A stretch of 64,000 nt of DNA. Origin: Humulus lupulus (taxonomy: Eukaryota; Streptophyta; Magnoliopsida; Rosales; Cannabaceae). The notes below the pieces were generated by a model, which was not told where the DNA came from, did not search any database, and saw nothing but the letters and a program-made list of their open reading frames with translations. Shown in pieces: positions 1-10,503 of the stretch; within the stretch, counting starts at the first letter, position 1; each line of letters opens with the position of its first letter. The DNA is taken from positions 225,243,409 to 225,307,408 of the forward strand of contig NC_084794.1 in NCBI RefSeq assembly GCF_963169125.1. Reading direction: 5' to 3'. A program made the translations under genes and the position numbers.

Positions 1-2
1 GC

Positions 3-230
3 GAACTGGGCGACTCCCTCCTTGGGGAGAAGGCGGCGCACGAAATATCTCGCCACGAAAAGGAGGAGGCCGAGGGCTTGCTGGATGTCACTTTTGATGA
101 GGTCATTTACATGGCCTGGTGCAAGGACAAGAGTATGAACCTTCTTGTCTTCCCTGATCCGGAGTCGAAGCGGGCCGAATTCGAGGCCAAGGAGAAGGAG
201 GACGCGGACCTCCGGGCAGACGAGTTGTAG
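3..230 (+). CDS. C-terminal end of opposite-strand extra gene of element A (partial)
   Basis: An open frame runs from the window edge to a TAG at 228-230, giving 76 acidic, Lys/Glu-rich residues. It contains a VIYMAWCKDKSMN stretch followed by a Glu/Lys-rich helix-like tail ending RADEL. The same order, a short conserved VIY/LFVAW-type motif before a charged tail, closes the extra gene of element C near 43190-43380. It lies on the strand opposite to A's gag-pol and beyond the end of pol, as in element E. I infer it is the last exon of the Transposase_28-like passenger gene. Its biochemical role is unknown. Confidence 0.6.
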   Translation, partial: ELGDSLLGEKAAHEISRHEKEEAEGLLDVTFDEVIYMAWCKDKSMNLLVFPDPESKRAEFEAKEKEDADLRADEL

Positions 231-544
231 GTCCGAATCCCGGACTTGTAATTTTATCAGTATTTTTGGCTTGTAATTAAGTTCAAAACACTGCTACCTT
301 CACTGTTTTTTATGTAGGCTTCCTTTCGTTGTTCCGAGTAGAAAATTCATTTTGTTGCCCCGATTAATTGATTGTCAGGGTTTAGTTCCGGTTCCAACGG
401 CCTGGACTAGACCCAACGACTTAACTCACCGAGTTTTTAATCCTGGCACCAAGTCCGGGGCCATCGGGGCTTAGTTTAACTTGGAGCTTTGTTCTCCTTT
501 TATCAGCTTTAGGCCATGGCTTTGCTCTGGGGCAAACCGGATGC

Positions 545-1735
545 TTCCATCTCCCGAACATCGTTCGTCCGGGATGGGAGCGGCCTCCGGCTCGGTCCTC
601 TTTATTTTATACCCCTGGACATCGCTCGTCCAGGGTGGGAATAGCCTTGGACTCAGTCCTCTTCATTTTATACCCCCGGACATCGTTCGTCCGGGGTGGG
701 ACCGGCCTTGGGCTCGGTCCTTTGTTTTATACCCCCGGACGTCATTCGTCCGGGGTGGGACCGGCCTCCAGCTCGGTCCTGTTTATATTATACCCCCGGA
801 CATCGTTCGTCCGGGGTGGGACCAGCCTTGGGCTCGGTCCTCTTTGTTTTATACCCCCGGACATCGTTCGTCTGGGGTGGGACCGACCTTGGGCTCGGTC
901 CTCTTTGTTTTATACCACCGGACGTCGTTCGTTCGGGGGGGACCGGCCTCCGGCTCGGTCCTCTTTATTATATACCCTCAGACGTCGTTCGTCCGGGGTG
1001 GAACCGTCCTTGGACTCGGTCCTCTTCATTTTATACCCTCGGACGTCATTCGTCCAGGGTGGGACCGGCCTTAGGCTCAGTCCTTTTTTTTATAGCCCCG
1101 GACGTCGTTCGTCCGGGGTGGGACCGGCCTCCGGCTCGGTCCTCTTTATTTTATACCCCGGGACATCGTTCGTCTGAGGTGGGACAGGCCTTGGGCTCGG
1201 TCCTCTTTGTTTTATACCCCCGGACGTCGTTCGTCCGGGGTGGGACCGACCTCCGACTCGGTCCTCTTTATGTTATACCCCCGGACGTCGTTCGTCCGGG
1301 GTGGGACTCGCCTCCGGCTCGATCCTCTTTCTTTTATACCTCCGGGCGTCGTTCGTCCTGGGTGGGACCGGCCTCCGGCTCGGTCCTCTTTATTTTATAC
1401 CCCCAGACATCGCTCGTCTGGGGTGGGACCGGCCTTGGGCTCGGTCCTCTTTGTTTTATACCCCCAGGCGTCATTCGTCCGGGGTGAGACCGACCTCCGG
1501 CTTGGTCCTCTTTATTTTATACCCTCGGACATCGCTCGTCCGGGGTGGGACCGGCCTTGGACTCAGTCCTCTTCATTTTATACCCCCAGACATCGTTCGT
1601 CCGGGGTGGGACCGGCCTCCGGCTCGTCCTCTTTATTTTATACCCCCGGGCGTCGTTCGTCCGGGGTGAGACTGGCCTCCGGCTCAATCCTCTTTATTTT
1701 ATACCCCCGGACATCGTTCGTCCGGGGTAGGACTG
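545..1735. repeat. Tandem array of 61-62 bp palindromic units in the 3' region of element A
   Basis: About 19 head-to-tail units, each with the core CGGACGTCGTTCGTCCGGGG, then GTGGGACCGGCC, a TCGGTCCTC box and a TTTATTTTATACCC spacer. The core is an inverted repeat: CCCCGGAC pairs with GTCCGGGG around a seven-base loop. Units differ by a few bases, with variants alternating CTCCGG and CTTGGG. The array separates the end of the extra gene (230) from the end of pol (1974). The open frames across it in all three plus-strand phases are by-products of the repeat. I see no gene in 231-544 or in 1736-1973. Confidence 0.95.
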
Positions 1736-1973
1736 TGGGGTTTCTGTCGCCCGGACTAGCCTAAGCTTGCGCCCCGCCAGGTGTTTGCTTATAGCCGGGA
1801 TACCCCCCGCAAGTGAGCGGAGACGGGTCTGGGGTCACTTGAGAAAGATTAGCATAGTTTTACAACATTTCTTTATGACGTTTTGCCCACGCCATTTTCA
1901 TTGTTTGAAAAAGGTTCGCCCTGAGGCGTACATTGTTTTCAACGAAAATATTAAACTGGGAAACGCTCTCTGA

Positions 1974-2136
1974 CTACTGATAGTATTTACGGAGATGCTC
2001 TGCATTCCAAGCTCGCGGGACTTTCGAGCCATCGAGCCGCTTTAAGCGGTATCCCGGGGCACACCTCGTGTTGGATCTCGTACGGCCCCTCCCAATTTGG
2101 ACCCAAAACCCCCACTCCCGGATCTTGAGTAGCAGG
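1974..2136 (-). pseudogene. C-terminal end of element A pol, separated from the rest by a solo LTR
   Basis: On the minus strand this encodes the end of a gypsy polyprotein, with DPGVGVLGPNWEGPYEI and then RAWNAEHLRKYYQ before a stop (TAG read from 1976-1974). Element E ends the same way (GVLGPNWEGPYQI ... GEHLRKYYQ), which fixes the identity. The piece contains at least one frameshift. It once joined directly to the integrase sequence at 3588 and was cut off by insertion of solo LTR B. Confidence 0.8.
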
Positions 2137-3582
2137 TGTTGACTGTGTTTTTAGCCAACGACGTGAGAACGTCAAAAACGACAAGCCTTTAAGAGAATGT
2201 AAACGACAACAGACAGTTTTTTCAATAAAAGTAAATAACACGAGATTTTAAAGAGGTTCAGCCCCGATAGTCGGTAATAGCCTAATCCACTTAGAGATTT
2301 TATTACTGTATTCACACTCAAGATCAGATGAACCAGTGTCAACTGAGTTTCTTAGTGTAAATATTCCAGAATACAAAAAAGGGGTTCTCTCAAGAAAAAC
2401 ACACTTTCTCTCTCTAGAACACAGATTAATTCTCAATTCGCAAAAAGTCCTTTTACGATCCCACCAACCGTTTATTTATAGGCCTGGGATCCTCAACTGA
2501 TATCCCCTTTATTACAAGAAATATTTAAAATACAACCGATTTATTTGAGTGAGGAATGAGAGATTCCCAGGTCCCCAGTCCAATTCTTGCTGAAGTCGTT
2601 CCGGGGATTTTGACGTAGTCTCCTGGTCAAACACATGCATGTTGATTACATGCAAGTATTGGTCAGAAATACTCCTCCAAGCTTTCATTGGCCCAAGGTG
2701 ATATATGCATGCTTGGCTCTCCTCGGACCAAGGTGGTCCGAGCCAACTTCCTTGGCCTCTCACCTCGGATAACTTCGAGCCAACCTCCTCCAACTAAGGT
2801 CCGATCGGACCTTGGGTGGCCTTCTCCTCGGACCAAGGTGGTCCGAGCCAATCTCCTCTTGCCTTCTCCTCGGACCAAGGTGGTCCGAGCCACTCTCCTT
2901 GACATCTCACCTCGGACAAGTCCGAGGCAACTTCCTTTGGCATCTCACCTCGGATAGGTCCGAGGCAAGCCCTAGGCTCCTCCAACTATGTCCAATTGGA
3001 CCTTGTGTAGCCTTTCCTTGGCCAAAATCTAAGTCCATCTTTTGGCTTGTATGGGACCCCTTCTCCTTAGCTTCTTACCTTGGATAGGTCCGAGGCAATC
3101 ATCTAGGAAACCTACCTCGGACACGTCCGAGCCAAAACTTGGGAGACTTACCTCGGACACGTCCGAGCCAAATACTTGGGAGACTTACCTCGGACACGTT
3201 CGAGCCAAACACTTGGGAGGCTCTCCTCGGATACGTTCGAGCCAAACACTTGGGAGGCTCTCCTCGGATAGGTCCGAGCCATGTACTCAGGGGCTCCTCA
3301 AGCTAAGGTCCGATCGGACCTGCTGCTTTTGTCCCTTGAGCCAAAGTCCAAACCCATCCTTTAAGATCCTTAGACTTGAGTTTGAACCTAACACTTGGGC
3401 CTCTCGGACAAGGGTCTGAGCCAAGCACCTTTTAGGGTGTATTTGGCTTGACCATGGCATCTCTCAAGCATTCCAAATTTTTCTTTGATGCATTGGGCTA
3501 CTGCGAAGCCAGATCATCCAACTAATCCATGCCACATATCAAGTTTACTGCCACATCATCCTTTTCAAATTTTGGGATAACA
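2137..3582 (-). mobile_element. Solo LTR B inserted in element A integrase
   Basis: It begins TGTTGACTG and ends GGGATAACA. The flanking 5 bp are gcagg (2132-2136) and gcaag (3583-3587), a target-site duplication with one substitution. Deleting this block joins the two halves of A's pol in register with the related sequence near 59360. A TATA-like CCTATAAATAA (minus strand, about 2480-2468) sets the orientation. The terminal bases resemble those of A's own LTR (GGGATAACA at 9987-9995), suggesting a related family. No internal region remains, as expected after LTR-LTR recombination. Confidence 0.85.
2710..3420. repeat. Imperfect tandem repeats with TCGGACC...GGTCCGAG palindromes inside solo LTR B
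   Basis: Repeated 45-75 bp blocks contain CTCGGACCAAGGTGGTCCGAG or shortened forms such as CCTCGGACACGTCCGAGCC and CCTCGGATAGGTCCGAGCC. Each is an inverted repeat able to form a hairpin. The open frames on both strands here follow from the repeats and are not genes. Confidence 0.85.
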
Positions 3583-4510
3583 GCAAGGAAGACTCTTCGC
3601 AAGACCAAGTCGCAGGTTCCAAACTTACGGCTCTTGACTTTGGAGTTGAAGTGCCGCGCGATCTTGCCTTGGTACATCTTCAGCTGCACTTGCGACTCTT
3701 CCTGGATCTCTTCGATGAGATCTAGTGACTCTTGGAGGGCGTGGTTCTGGACGGGATCATACGTGTTTCGTTGGTGGGACGAGACGATCGTTTCGATCGA
3801 GATGACAGCTTCGCATCCGTAGAACATAGAGTAAGGGGTGTGTTCGGTTGACTTCCTCTCGGTCGTCCGGTAAGCCCATAGTACGCGGTGCAGTTCCTCG
3901 GGCCATTTGCTCTTACAGGCCTGGAGTTTTTTCTTCAGCGTCCCCTTCAGGATTTTGTTCACGGCTTCTGCCTGCCCGTTTGCTTGGGGCCTGGCAACCG
4001 CGGAGAAGCTCTTCACTATACCGTGCCTTTCGCAAAAATCCGTGAAGTGGGCGCTGTCGAACTGCTTCCCGTTGTCGGACACGATTTTGTAGGGGAGGCC
4101 ATACCGACACACTATGTTATTGATGACAAAATCTAAGGCCTTTTTGGAAGTGATTGTGTTCATGGACTTCGCCTCAACCCACTTCGTGTAATAGTCCACG
4201 GCCACGATGGAATACTTTACCCCTCCTTTCCCCGTCAGGAGAGATCAGACGAGATCGATCCCCCACACTGCGAAGGGCCGGGGGCTATTCATCAAGGTTA
4301 TCTCTGTCGGGGGGGCCCGTGGGACCTTCGCGTACCTCTGGCACTATTCGCACTTGCGGACGTAGTCAATACAGTTTTTCTTCATGGTTGGCCAGAAGTA
4401 TCCTTGACACAGGATCTTCTTGGATAGGCTGGGCCCGGCAGTGTGATCTCCGCAAAAACCTTCATGCACTTCATGCATGATGACGCTCAGCTCAGTCCTG
4501 GACACACACC
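3583..4510 (-). pseudogene. Integrase of element A
   Basis: Minus-strand translation shows the gypsy integrase core: VDYYTKWVEA (first catalytic Asp), SDNGKQFDSAHF (second Asp) and QANGQAEAVNK (catalytic Glu). The upstream zinc-binding region is recognisable at about 4230-4510 (GYFWPTMKKN, then a Cys-rich stretch) but carries in-frame stops. The catalytic triad itself is preserved. The C-terminus is displaced to 1974-2136 by solo LTR B, so no complete integrase can be made. Confidence 0.85.
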
Positions 4511-5306
4511 TGAGGTAAGGCATGGATAAACCCCGGCGATAGAGTTTTCAGTCCATCATGACATATCGGTGGACTTGGTACTAGAGTTTCCTGGCTGCGG
4601 CCCGGTCGTTTGGAACTTCCCCGGTAGACAGGTAGCGGATGAGCAGTCCCATCCAGGAAGTGGAGTGATCGACGGTGTGGACTGCAGGGGCCCTGATGCT
4701 TGGGACGGGGAGATGGTTGATGGGGACTAGTCCGGTCAGCTCTGCCTCGGCGTCGGTGGCCAGTTTTGCTAGCGTATCTGTGAAGACATTTTGCTCCTGA
4801 GGGATCTAGCGGATGGAATGTGTTGTGAATGCCTGTAGCATTTCCCTCGTTTGAGTCACATAGGTCGCCATTCTCTCTCCTTTAGTCTGATATTCCCCTG
4901 AGATTTGTCTGACAACTAGGTGGGAATCGCTGTAGATTTCTAGGTTTGCTGCCCCTACCTCTCGGGCCAAACGCAGCCCGGCTAGGATAGCTTCATGCTC
5001 CACTTCGTTATTTGACACCTTGAACTGGAAACAGAGGGCATTTTGTAACTAGTTCCCCTGCGATGATACCAAGATGATCCCAACCCTGGCCCTGTTCTCA
5101 TTCGAGGCTCCGTCCACGAAGACCTTCCATACGGGTGTCGCGGGGGCCGCGGGAACACTGTCTTCCTGAGATACCCCGGAACACTCAACGATGAAATGGG
5201 CCAGGGCTTGCCCCTTGATAGACACCCTAGGGACGTAGGATATATCGAACTGGCTTAGCTCCATGGCCCACTTCAGGAGCCTTCCCGATGACTCGGGCTC
5301 CGGCAT
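4511..5306 (-). pseudogene. RNase H region of element A
   Basis: Residues SSGRLLKWAMELSQFDISYV at the right end are the close of the first RNase H. They are followed by VFVDGASNENRARVG and NNEVEHEAILAGL ... IYSDSHLVVRQI, the pattern of the second RNase H-like domain found in the Tat lineage. Frames change near 5050 and stops interrupt it further left. About 4511-4800, between RNase H and integrase, has no clean frame. Confidence 0.75.
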
Positions 5307-6060
5307 TCTTCGGTCCGAAAGGCATGACTATGTAGCAGTAGATTCCCTTGTCGGTTTGGAAACTGGTGTGCTCCTGATCAGCCACGTGCATAGAGATCTG
5401 ATTGTAGCCGGAGTAAGCGTCCATGAAGCTCAAGATCTCGTACCCGGATGTAGCATCCACCATTTGGTCGATCCGGGAGAGCGGGAAACAGTCCTTCGGA
5501 CAGGCTTTGTTGAGGTCCGTGAAGTCGATGCATGTTCTCCACGTCCTGTTCGGTTTCGGCACCAAGACGGGATTGGCCAGCCACACGGGGTACACAGCCT
5601 CGCGTATGAAGTTGATGGAAGACAGCTTCTCAACCTCCAGCTTAAGGGCCTCAGCCCTCTCCGTCCCCAAAGGCCTGCGCTTCTGGCGGACCAGGGTCGC
5701 GTTTAGGTCAATACTTAACGCGTGGCAAATGATATTGCAGTCGATCCCAGTCATGTCTGAGTGAGACCAGGCCAGGATATCCTGGTTTCCCTTAACTTGG
5801 GCGATGATGGCGGCCCAAACGTCTGCCGGCAGACTTTTTCCGACTTGGATGATCCGAGTCGGATCGGTTTCACTGATGCACACCTCTTCTATCTCGTCCA
5901 TTGGTTCCAGAACACGGTCGTCCCCTATCCACGGGTCCAGGTCATCTTCTTCCTGGACCACCCTCTTAGCAGGCGGGAGGGGAATTGGTTCAACGAAGTC
6001 CTCAACGGGCTCTTCCTGGATCATTTATATGGGCCGGGCTGACACATGGTAGCACTTCCG
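5300..6060 (-). pseudogene. Reverse transcriptase of element A, catalytic half deleted
   Basis: The minus strand encodes the N-terminal half of a gypsy reverse transcriptase: PVLVPKPNRTWRTCIDFTDL, NKACPKDCFPLSRIDQMVD, then FMDAYSGYNQISMH and MPFGPKNAGA. Just after KNAGA (near 5305) the sequence jumps to the end of RNase H (ESSGRLLKW). By comparison with element E (29476 to about 30208), some 730 bp are gone, including the YVDD active-site box and most of the first RNase H. The join also changes frame. Confidence 0.87.
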
Positions 6061-6159
6061 GGCGCTTTTGTGGTCTCCCCGGACAATCCCTACCCCTCCG
6101 CTGTCGCATGGGAACTTCATGCAAAGATGGTGGATGGAGGTGATGGCTCCGAACTCAAC

Positions 6160-7002
6160 CAATGCGGGCTAGCCAAGGATGACGTTGTAAGCGATGGGGC
6201 AGTCCACCACTACAAAGGTGCAGAACTTGAATGAGTGCTGCAATTCACTCTCCAGCGTAACTGGCAGCTGGATCTTTCCCATGGGGAGAAGTGCATCTCC
6301 GTTGAAGCCATAAATCTGGGTCGGGCACGATGCCAGATCCGCTTCATTCAAGCCAATGGCGGTGAAAGCGGGCTTGAACAACAGGTTGACGGAGCTCCCG
6401 TTGTCCACCAACACGCAGGACACCAACTTATTGGCGATTTGAGCATCTATGACCAGCGGGTCGTGGTGCGGAAAGTGGACATTGCGGGTGTCATCCTCCA
6501 TGAAGGTGATGGGGAGGTTTATCAACTTAGGGCACTGAGCCGGAGCTTGGACAAGGGCGCACACCTCCTGATCGTGGTCCAGCTCGCTTAGGTAGCGCTT
6601 TTGGTCATTCCTGGATGGCCCTACCAGGTGAGGTCCGCCCAAGATGGTGACCACATGTCTGTCCACTTGAGGGGGTGCTGCCCAGGAGGGGTAAGGCATT
6701 CCGGGGTTGGGAACCTGCGCGACGGGGGCCCCCTAAGGGGCCTGCGCCGGGGGTCCCTGTGCATATCCTCCCTGGGTGGGGGGGTATGCCCGAGTCGTTC
6801 CCAGGACCGCGGGTTGTCCGGGGCTTGCTGACAGGCCCGGGACTCCCACAGGCACCCTTACCCACTGGTGGAGGTGCCCCAGCTTGATGATATTTTCAAT
6901 CTCATCCTTGAGCTTCCAACATTCATCGGTGGTGTGGCCGACATCCTTGTGATAGGCGCACCTTTTGCTGGTGTCTCTAAGATTCCTTCCTCCTTTGAAC
7001 AT
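6160..7002 (-). pseudogene. Zinc knuckle and aspartic protease of element A
   Basis: The start of this stretch encodes CAYHKDVGHTTDECWKLKDE, a short Cys-His knuckle typical of Tat gag ends, with IENIIKLGHL after it. Further on VSCVLVDNGSSVNLLF is the protease active-site region; Asp-Asn/Gly-Gly-Ser-Ser replaces Asp-Thr-Gly in many Tat and Athila copies. FCTFVVVDCPIAYNVILG closes the protease domain. A frame change lies between knuckle and protease (6700-6740). Confidence 0.8.
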
Positions 7003-9009
7003 GGGGCTAGGCTTTCAGTAGTGCGGCGCCCTTTCTGTTGCCAGATAGATGTTCTCCCTGGTGTCCACCAGGTTGATGTATTCTGAATATTGGGGCTCGT
7101 AGCCCCTCTTCCCCTTCTTGACCGGCTCGGGTCGGTTCTGACCTTTGCTCGATCGCTTCCCCAGGGAGGGGTTCACGCTCACCTCAGTCACTCCTGTCTG
7201 TGACTGCTGGGCCCCGACAGGGGCCATGCTGTGTCCTGCCGGCGCGACGCCATAACTGGAGAAGTGGGTGGATTGGATCGGGGCGTACCCTGAAGTGGCA
7301 GGATCGTACACCGTAGGGGTGTAGTTGACCCCAGGCGTGACGGCCGGTCCCGGGGCAACGGGGGGCGTGGTGTAGGATGGCATCGGGAACTGTCCCCCAT
7401 ATCCCGAGAACGTCTGGGGGACAGGATGCGGAGCCGGGGGGAAACCTAAAGGCTTGGATCTGGGCTTCCTCCCAATTGATGAATCCTTGGGCCCTCCTGA
7501 TGAACTCTTCCAGGGTAGCGGCCTTGCTACGCTGCATGTCATCCCAAAGGGGGGATCCGGCCCGGATTCCGGACTATAGTGCCACCGGCGCTGTCCGTCG
7601 TCCACTTTCGTCTTGGAGGCTTCTTCAGTAAAGCGCTGGATGTAGGCCCTTAGTGTTTCCGCGGGGAGTTGCTTAATATTTGTGAGAGCGCCGATCTGCA
7701 TATCCATCCTCATGGCGGCCACGAACTGCTTGCGACACGCTGACTACAGCCCGGACCAGGATTGGATGGATCCCGGCTTAAGTCTCTTCCACCACTCCTC
7801 AGCGGGACCGCCCAAAGTGATTGAGAAGCAGAGGCACTTGCCGTCGTCACTAACATGGGCCACTGTCATGAGCCGGTTTTATCGGGACAGATGGTCCCTA
7901 GGGTCGGTGTTTCCAGTATAGGTGGTGAGGCTTGGCATCTTGAACCCCTTGGGGAGTATGGCGTCCAGGATGTGCCTTGCGCAGGGCTCTTTATCCTCTT
8001 CGTCAGAGTCGGTGTCCGCGCCTTCTTGCTTGCGGGCCAGGCGATCCGTGACCTTTTTCAACACGGCCATCTGCTCCATGAGCTGCCTGGCCGTGCCATC
8101 TTCTAGGGGGATTCTTTCGGTCCTCATGTCGTTGATGTTGTTCCTGAGGTCGCCACCTCGGGGGAGGATCTTTTCCTTGCGGGCCCACTCCTTCTGAGCG
8201 TTCAGTCCATCGCGTAAGTCTATCCGGGAAGTGTCTTCCCCTGAACTGAGGGCATGACGTTCCTTGCGGCGAGGCCATTCTCGACGGTTCTTGTTAACCG
8301 AGGCACTTGGGTGCAAAGATCTTTCCCGCCCATCTTGCCCTGGGGCGTGCAGGGCCTGTACGTTTTGCGGCCGCGTCCCCTGCGGATCGATCGGGTGGCC
8401 TCGTCCTGGGACGAGGTGCACCTTCTCTTTCCTAGGGAGCGGCCGGGAACAGGTCCCAGCTTTTGCGAAGAGGGTGGTCTTTTCTCGGGTCTTTCCACCG
8501 GCCTTCTTTCTCTCCCTGTTCGGGTTTCCCAGAGCTGGCTCAGGAAAAGGCTCCGGGGGAGGGGCCGGGCTGGCTCATTCGGGGACCCCGGCTCGCTCTT
8601 GTGGAGCAAGCTGCTGCGCTTCTGGAAGGGGGCCAGTTGCGGGATTGGTTGCCGGACCCTGCGCGGCTATGAGTGCCTCTGCCTACTCAGCGATCCTGGC
8701 TTCCTGATCCAGGATTTGCTGCCTTAGTCTGGTCACCTCCAAGTCTTGCTGGTCGGGCTCTCCTTTGGAGGTCTCGGGATCCGCAGCTTTGTCGTGGTAC
8801 TCCCCCTCATTTTCCTCTTCATAATATTCCTCCTCGTTTTCCTCTTCGTATTCTGTCCCACCCTCGTAGTCTTGTGACTCGTCATGGTGAGATGTTTGAG
8901 GAGGCGCGTTCTCGGGCAGATCCTGAGGGAGATGCTGTGAAGGCAGCGGGTCTCTGTTGCCCTGCTCTGGATTGCTAGGGTCGAAGGTTGTGTGTCGTGT
9001 GTTCACCAT
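7003..9009 (-). pseudogene. gag of element A, frame-broken
   Basis: ATG at 9009 opens a frame beginning MVNTRHTTFDPSN with an acidic Glu-rich segment. The frame is lost near 8690 and resumes with a basic, charged region (8421-7879) and the gag core (7722-7015), including AAMRMDMQIGALTNI and AYIQRFTEEASKTKVDD. At least three frame changes or stops separate these parts. This is the structural protein that packages element RNA. The ATG was chosen because it lies 60 bp inside the LTR/primer-binding site boundary. Confidence 0.75.
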
Positions 9010-9048
9010 TGTAGTAAAGGCCTGATGTTAGCACTAGCTTCCTTCAGA

Positions 9049-9065
9049 TCTCAATGAAAGCACCA
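9049..9065 (-). promoter_or_regulatory. Primer-binding site of element A
   Basis: The minus strand reads TGGTGCTTTCATTGAGA three bases after the inner LTR end. TGG matches the CCA tail of a tRNA. Element E carries nearly the same site (TGGTGCTTTTCATTGAGAG at 25839), so both use the same tRNA class. Which tRNA cannot be named with confidence. Confidence 0.75.
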
Positions 9066-9068
9066 AAC

Positions 9069-9995
9069 TGTTAACCGAGGTTTTCGGTAACTATATTAAT
9101 AAATATTATTTAAGGGTAATAGTAATAAAAGTAGAAGATTAACACGGGGTTTATACGTGGTTGGGGCGTTAATGAGCCTTAGTCCACGAGTCTGTAGTAT
9201 TAGAGCTTGGAAAACCTTTTACAATGGAGTTTCTCTCTGTATTTTGACAGAGTAACTGTATCTTAGTTGAAGAGAGGTCCTTTCTCTAGTGTTCTATAGC
9301 CTGTATTTATAGGCTTATGGGAACACTGGGTCTGGGCCGGGTATGACCCGGGCCCATCAGAGATACGGATATTCTTGGCCTTTCTAGTGGAAGCCCAATA
9401 TAAAAGATACAAGATACATGAATTCCAGACCAGCTAAGGCCCAATAAGTCGACTCAAGAGCTATATCTCACCCGACAAAACGGTGCTTTTGGTCTGGACA
9501 CTTCGAGTTACGAGGCAGATTTAGGAGACAAGACCAGTCAAGGTACTTGGCAGCACAGACCTGAAACAACAGCGTGCAATCCCGAGGTGGCCTTTTCCGC
9601 ATGTGAAAAGTGGGGACAACGCCCACGCGGAGTAGGGCGACTTCAGGGTCCTGGACGCTTGGCCCCTCCAACCGGGGACGATGTGATCCAGGTTTGTTTA
9701 CCTTTGTCCCTCTTCATTTACCACAGGCCCAGACCGTACCAGGGTCCTGGACCAGGACGCGTATGTCGTGGGGGGTTCGAACGGTCTGCACGTCTCCCGG
9801 ATGACTGTCCCGGATAACGGGACCCGGTGACCATGCCGGACCCCCCTAATGGGCCCAGAAATGTACCCCAGGCCCGTGCCCCCCCTCTTGGACACTCCCG
9901 TTCCAAGAAGCCTTGGGCCAGGCCTGCATGCTGAACAGCCCCTGACCATGGGCCCGGACGAATGTCCCGGGTCCATGCAAGAAATGGGGATAACA
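9069..9995 (-). repeat. 5' LTR of element A
   Basis: The inner boundary is TGTTAACCGAGG on the plus strand, directly next to the primer-binding site. The outer boundary is placed at GGGATAACA (9987-9995), matching the end of solo LTR B. Length 927 bp. A minus-strand TATA-like CCTATAAATACAGG lies near 9312-9299. The partner LTR is outside the window, so the outer boundary is inferred. 9996-10162 holds no recognisable gene. Confidence 0.7.
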
Positions 9996-10503
9996 TGACT
10001 AAACTAAAATTCAAAACTCTTCTTCAACCTTCCTTCAATTTCCATTCCCCCTCATTCGACTCCATCTCCCCGGATCCCCTTAGAATTCAACCTTCTTCAA
10101 CCCCTTGGAACCCTCTTGCAAGACCCATCGTTGCTCCATGGGAGGATGGGACGGATCTGGGTTTGTGTAGTGACCCAAAATTTATTTTATGTTTTATGTT
10201 AATTTTTTTATTATTAGAAAATAATTTGAATTGTTTTTTTTTGTGTATGTGAATTAGGATTTAATTGATTTATTTGGAATAATTGTGTAATGTTTGTTTA
10301 ATTATTAGTATTACCTTTTTAGGTGTGACAAATTATGTGATCAGAATATGTTACATTATTTTTATTTATTTATTTATTGAGTGAGTGTGTGCCGAATTGT
10401 GTGTGTGTGTATAGGTGGAATTTGTTTTAATTTAATTTGAGAAAAAGAAAAGAATTTTTGAGTTGTCATCTTTTCAGATAAGATGACAAGGATTATCCAT
10501 TGT

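Larger units (their letters stand above)
1..9995 (-). mobile_element. Element A: Tat-type Ty3/gypsy retrotransposon, left part outside window
   Basis: Read on the minus strand from right to left, this has a 5' LTR (9995-9069), a primer-binding site, gag, a CCHC-like knuckle, protease, reverse transcriptase, RNase H and integrase. An untranslated region with a tandem array follows, then the end of an opposite-strand extra gene. The 3' LTR lies beyond position 1. The order PR-RT-RH-INT defines Ty3/gypsy; the second RNase H-like domain and the opposite-strand gene point to the Tat lineage. Coding parts carry several frameshifts and stops, an internal RT deletion and a solo LTR insertion, so the copy cannot move by itself. 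The TSD cannot be checked because the left end is missing. Confidence 0.88.

Noticed and set aside
545..1735. CRISPR-like array
   Set aside because: Units are direct tandem repeats with no unique spacers, in a plant retrotransposon.
481..1764. Several long overlapping plus-strand frames rich in YPRTSFVRGG-type peptides
   Set aside because: They exist in all three frames because a 61-62 bp unit lacking stops is repeated; the translation simply cycles. No start context, partner gene or family similarity.
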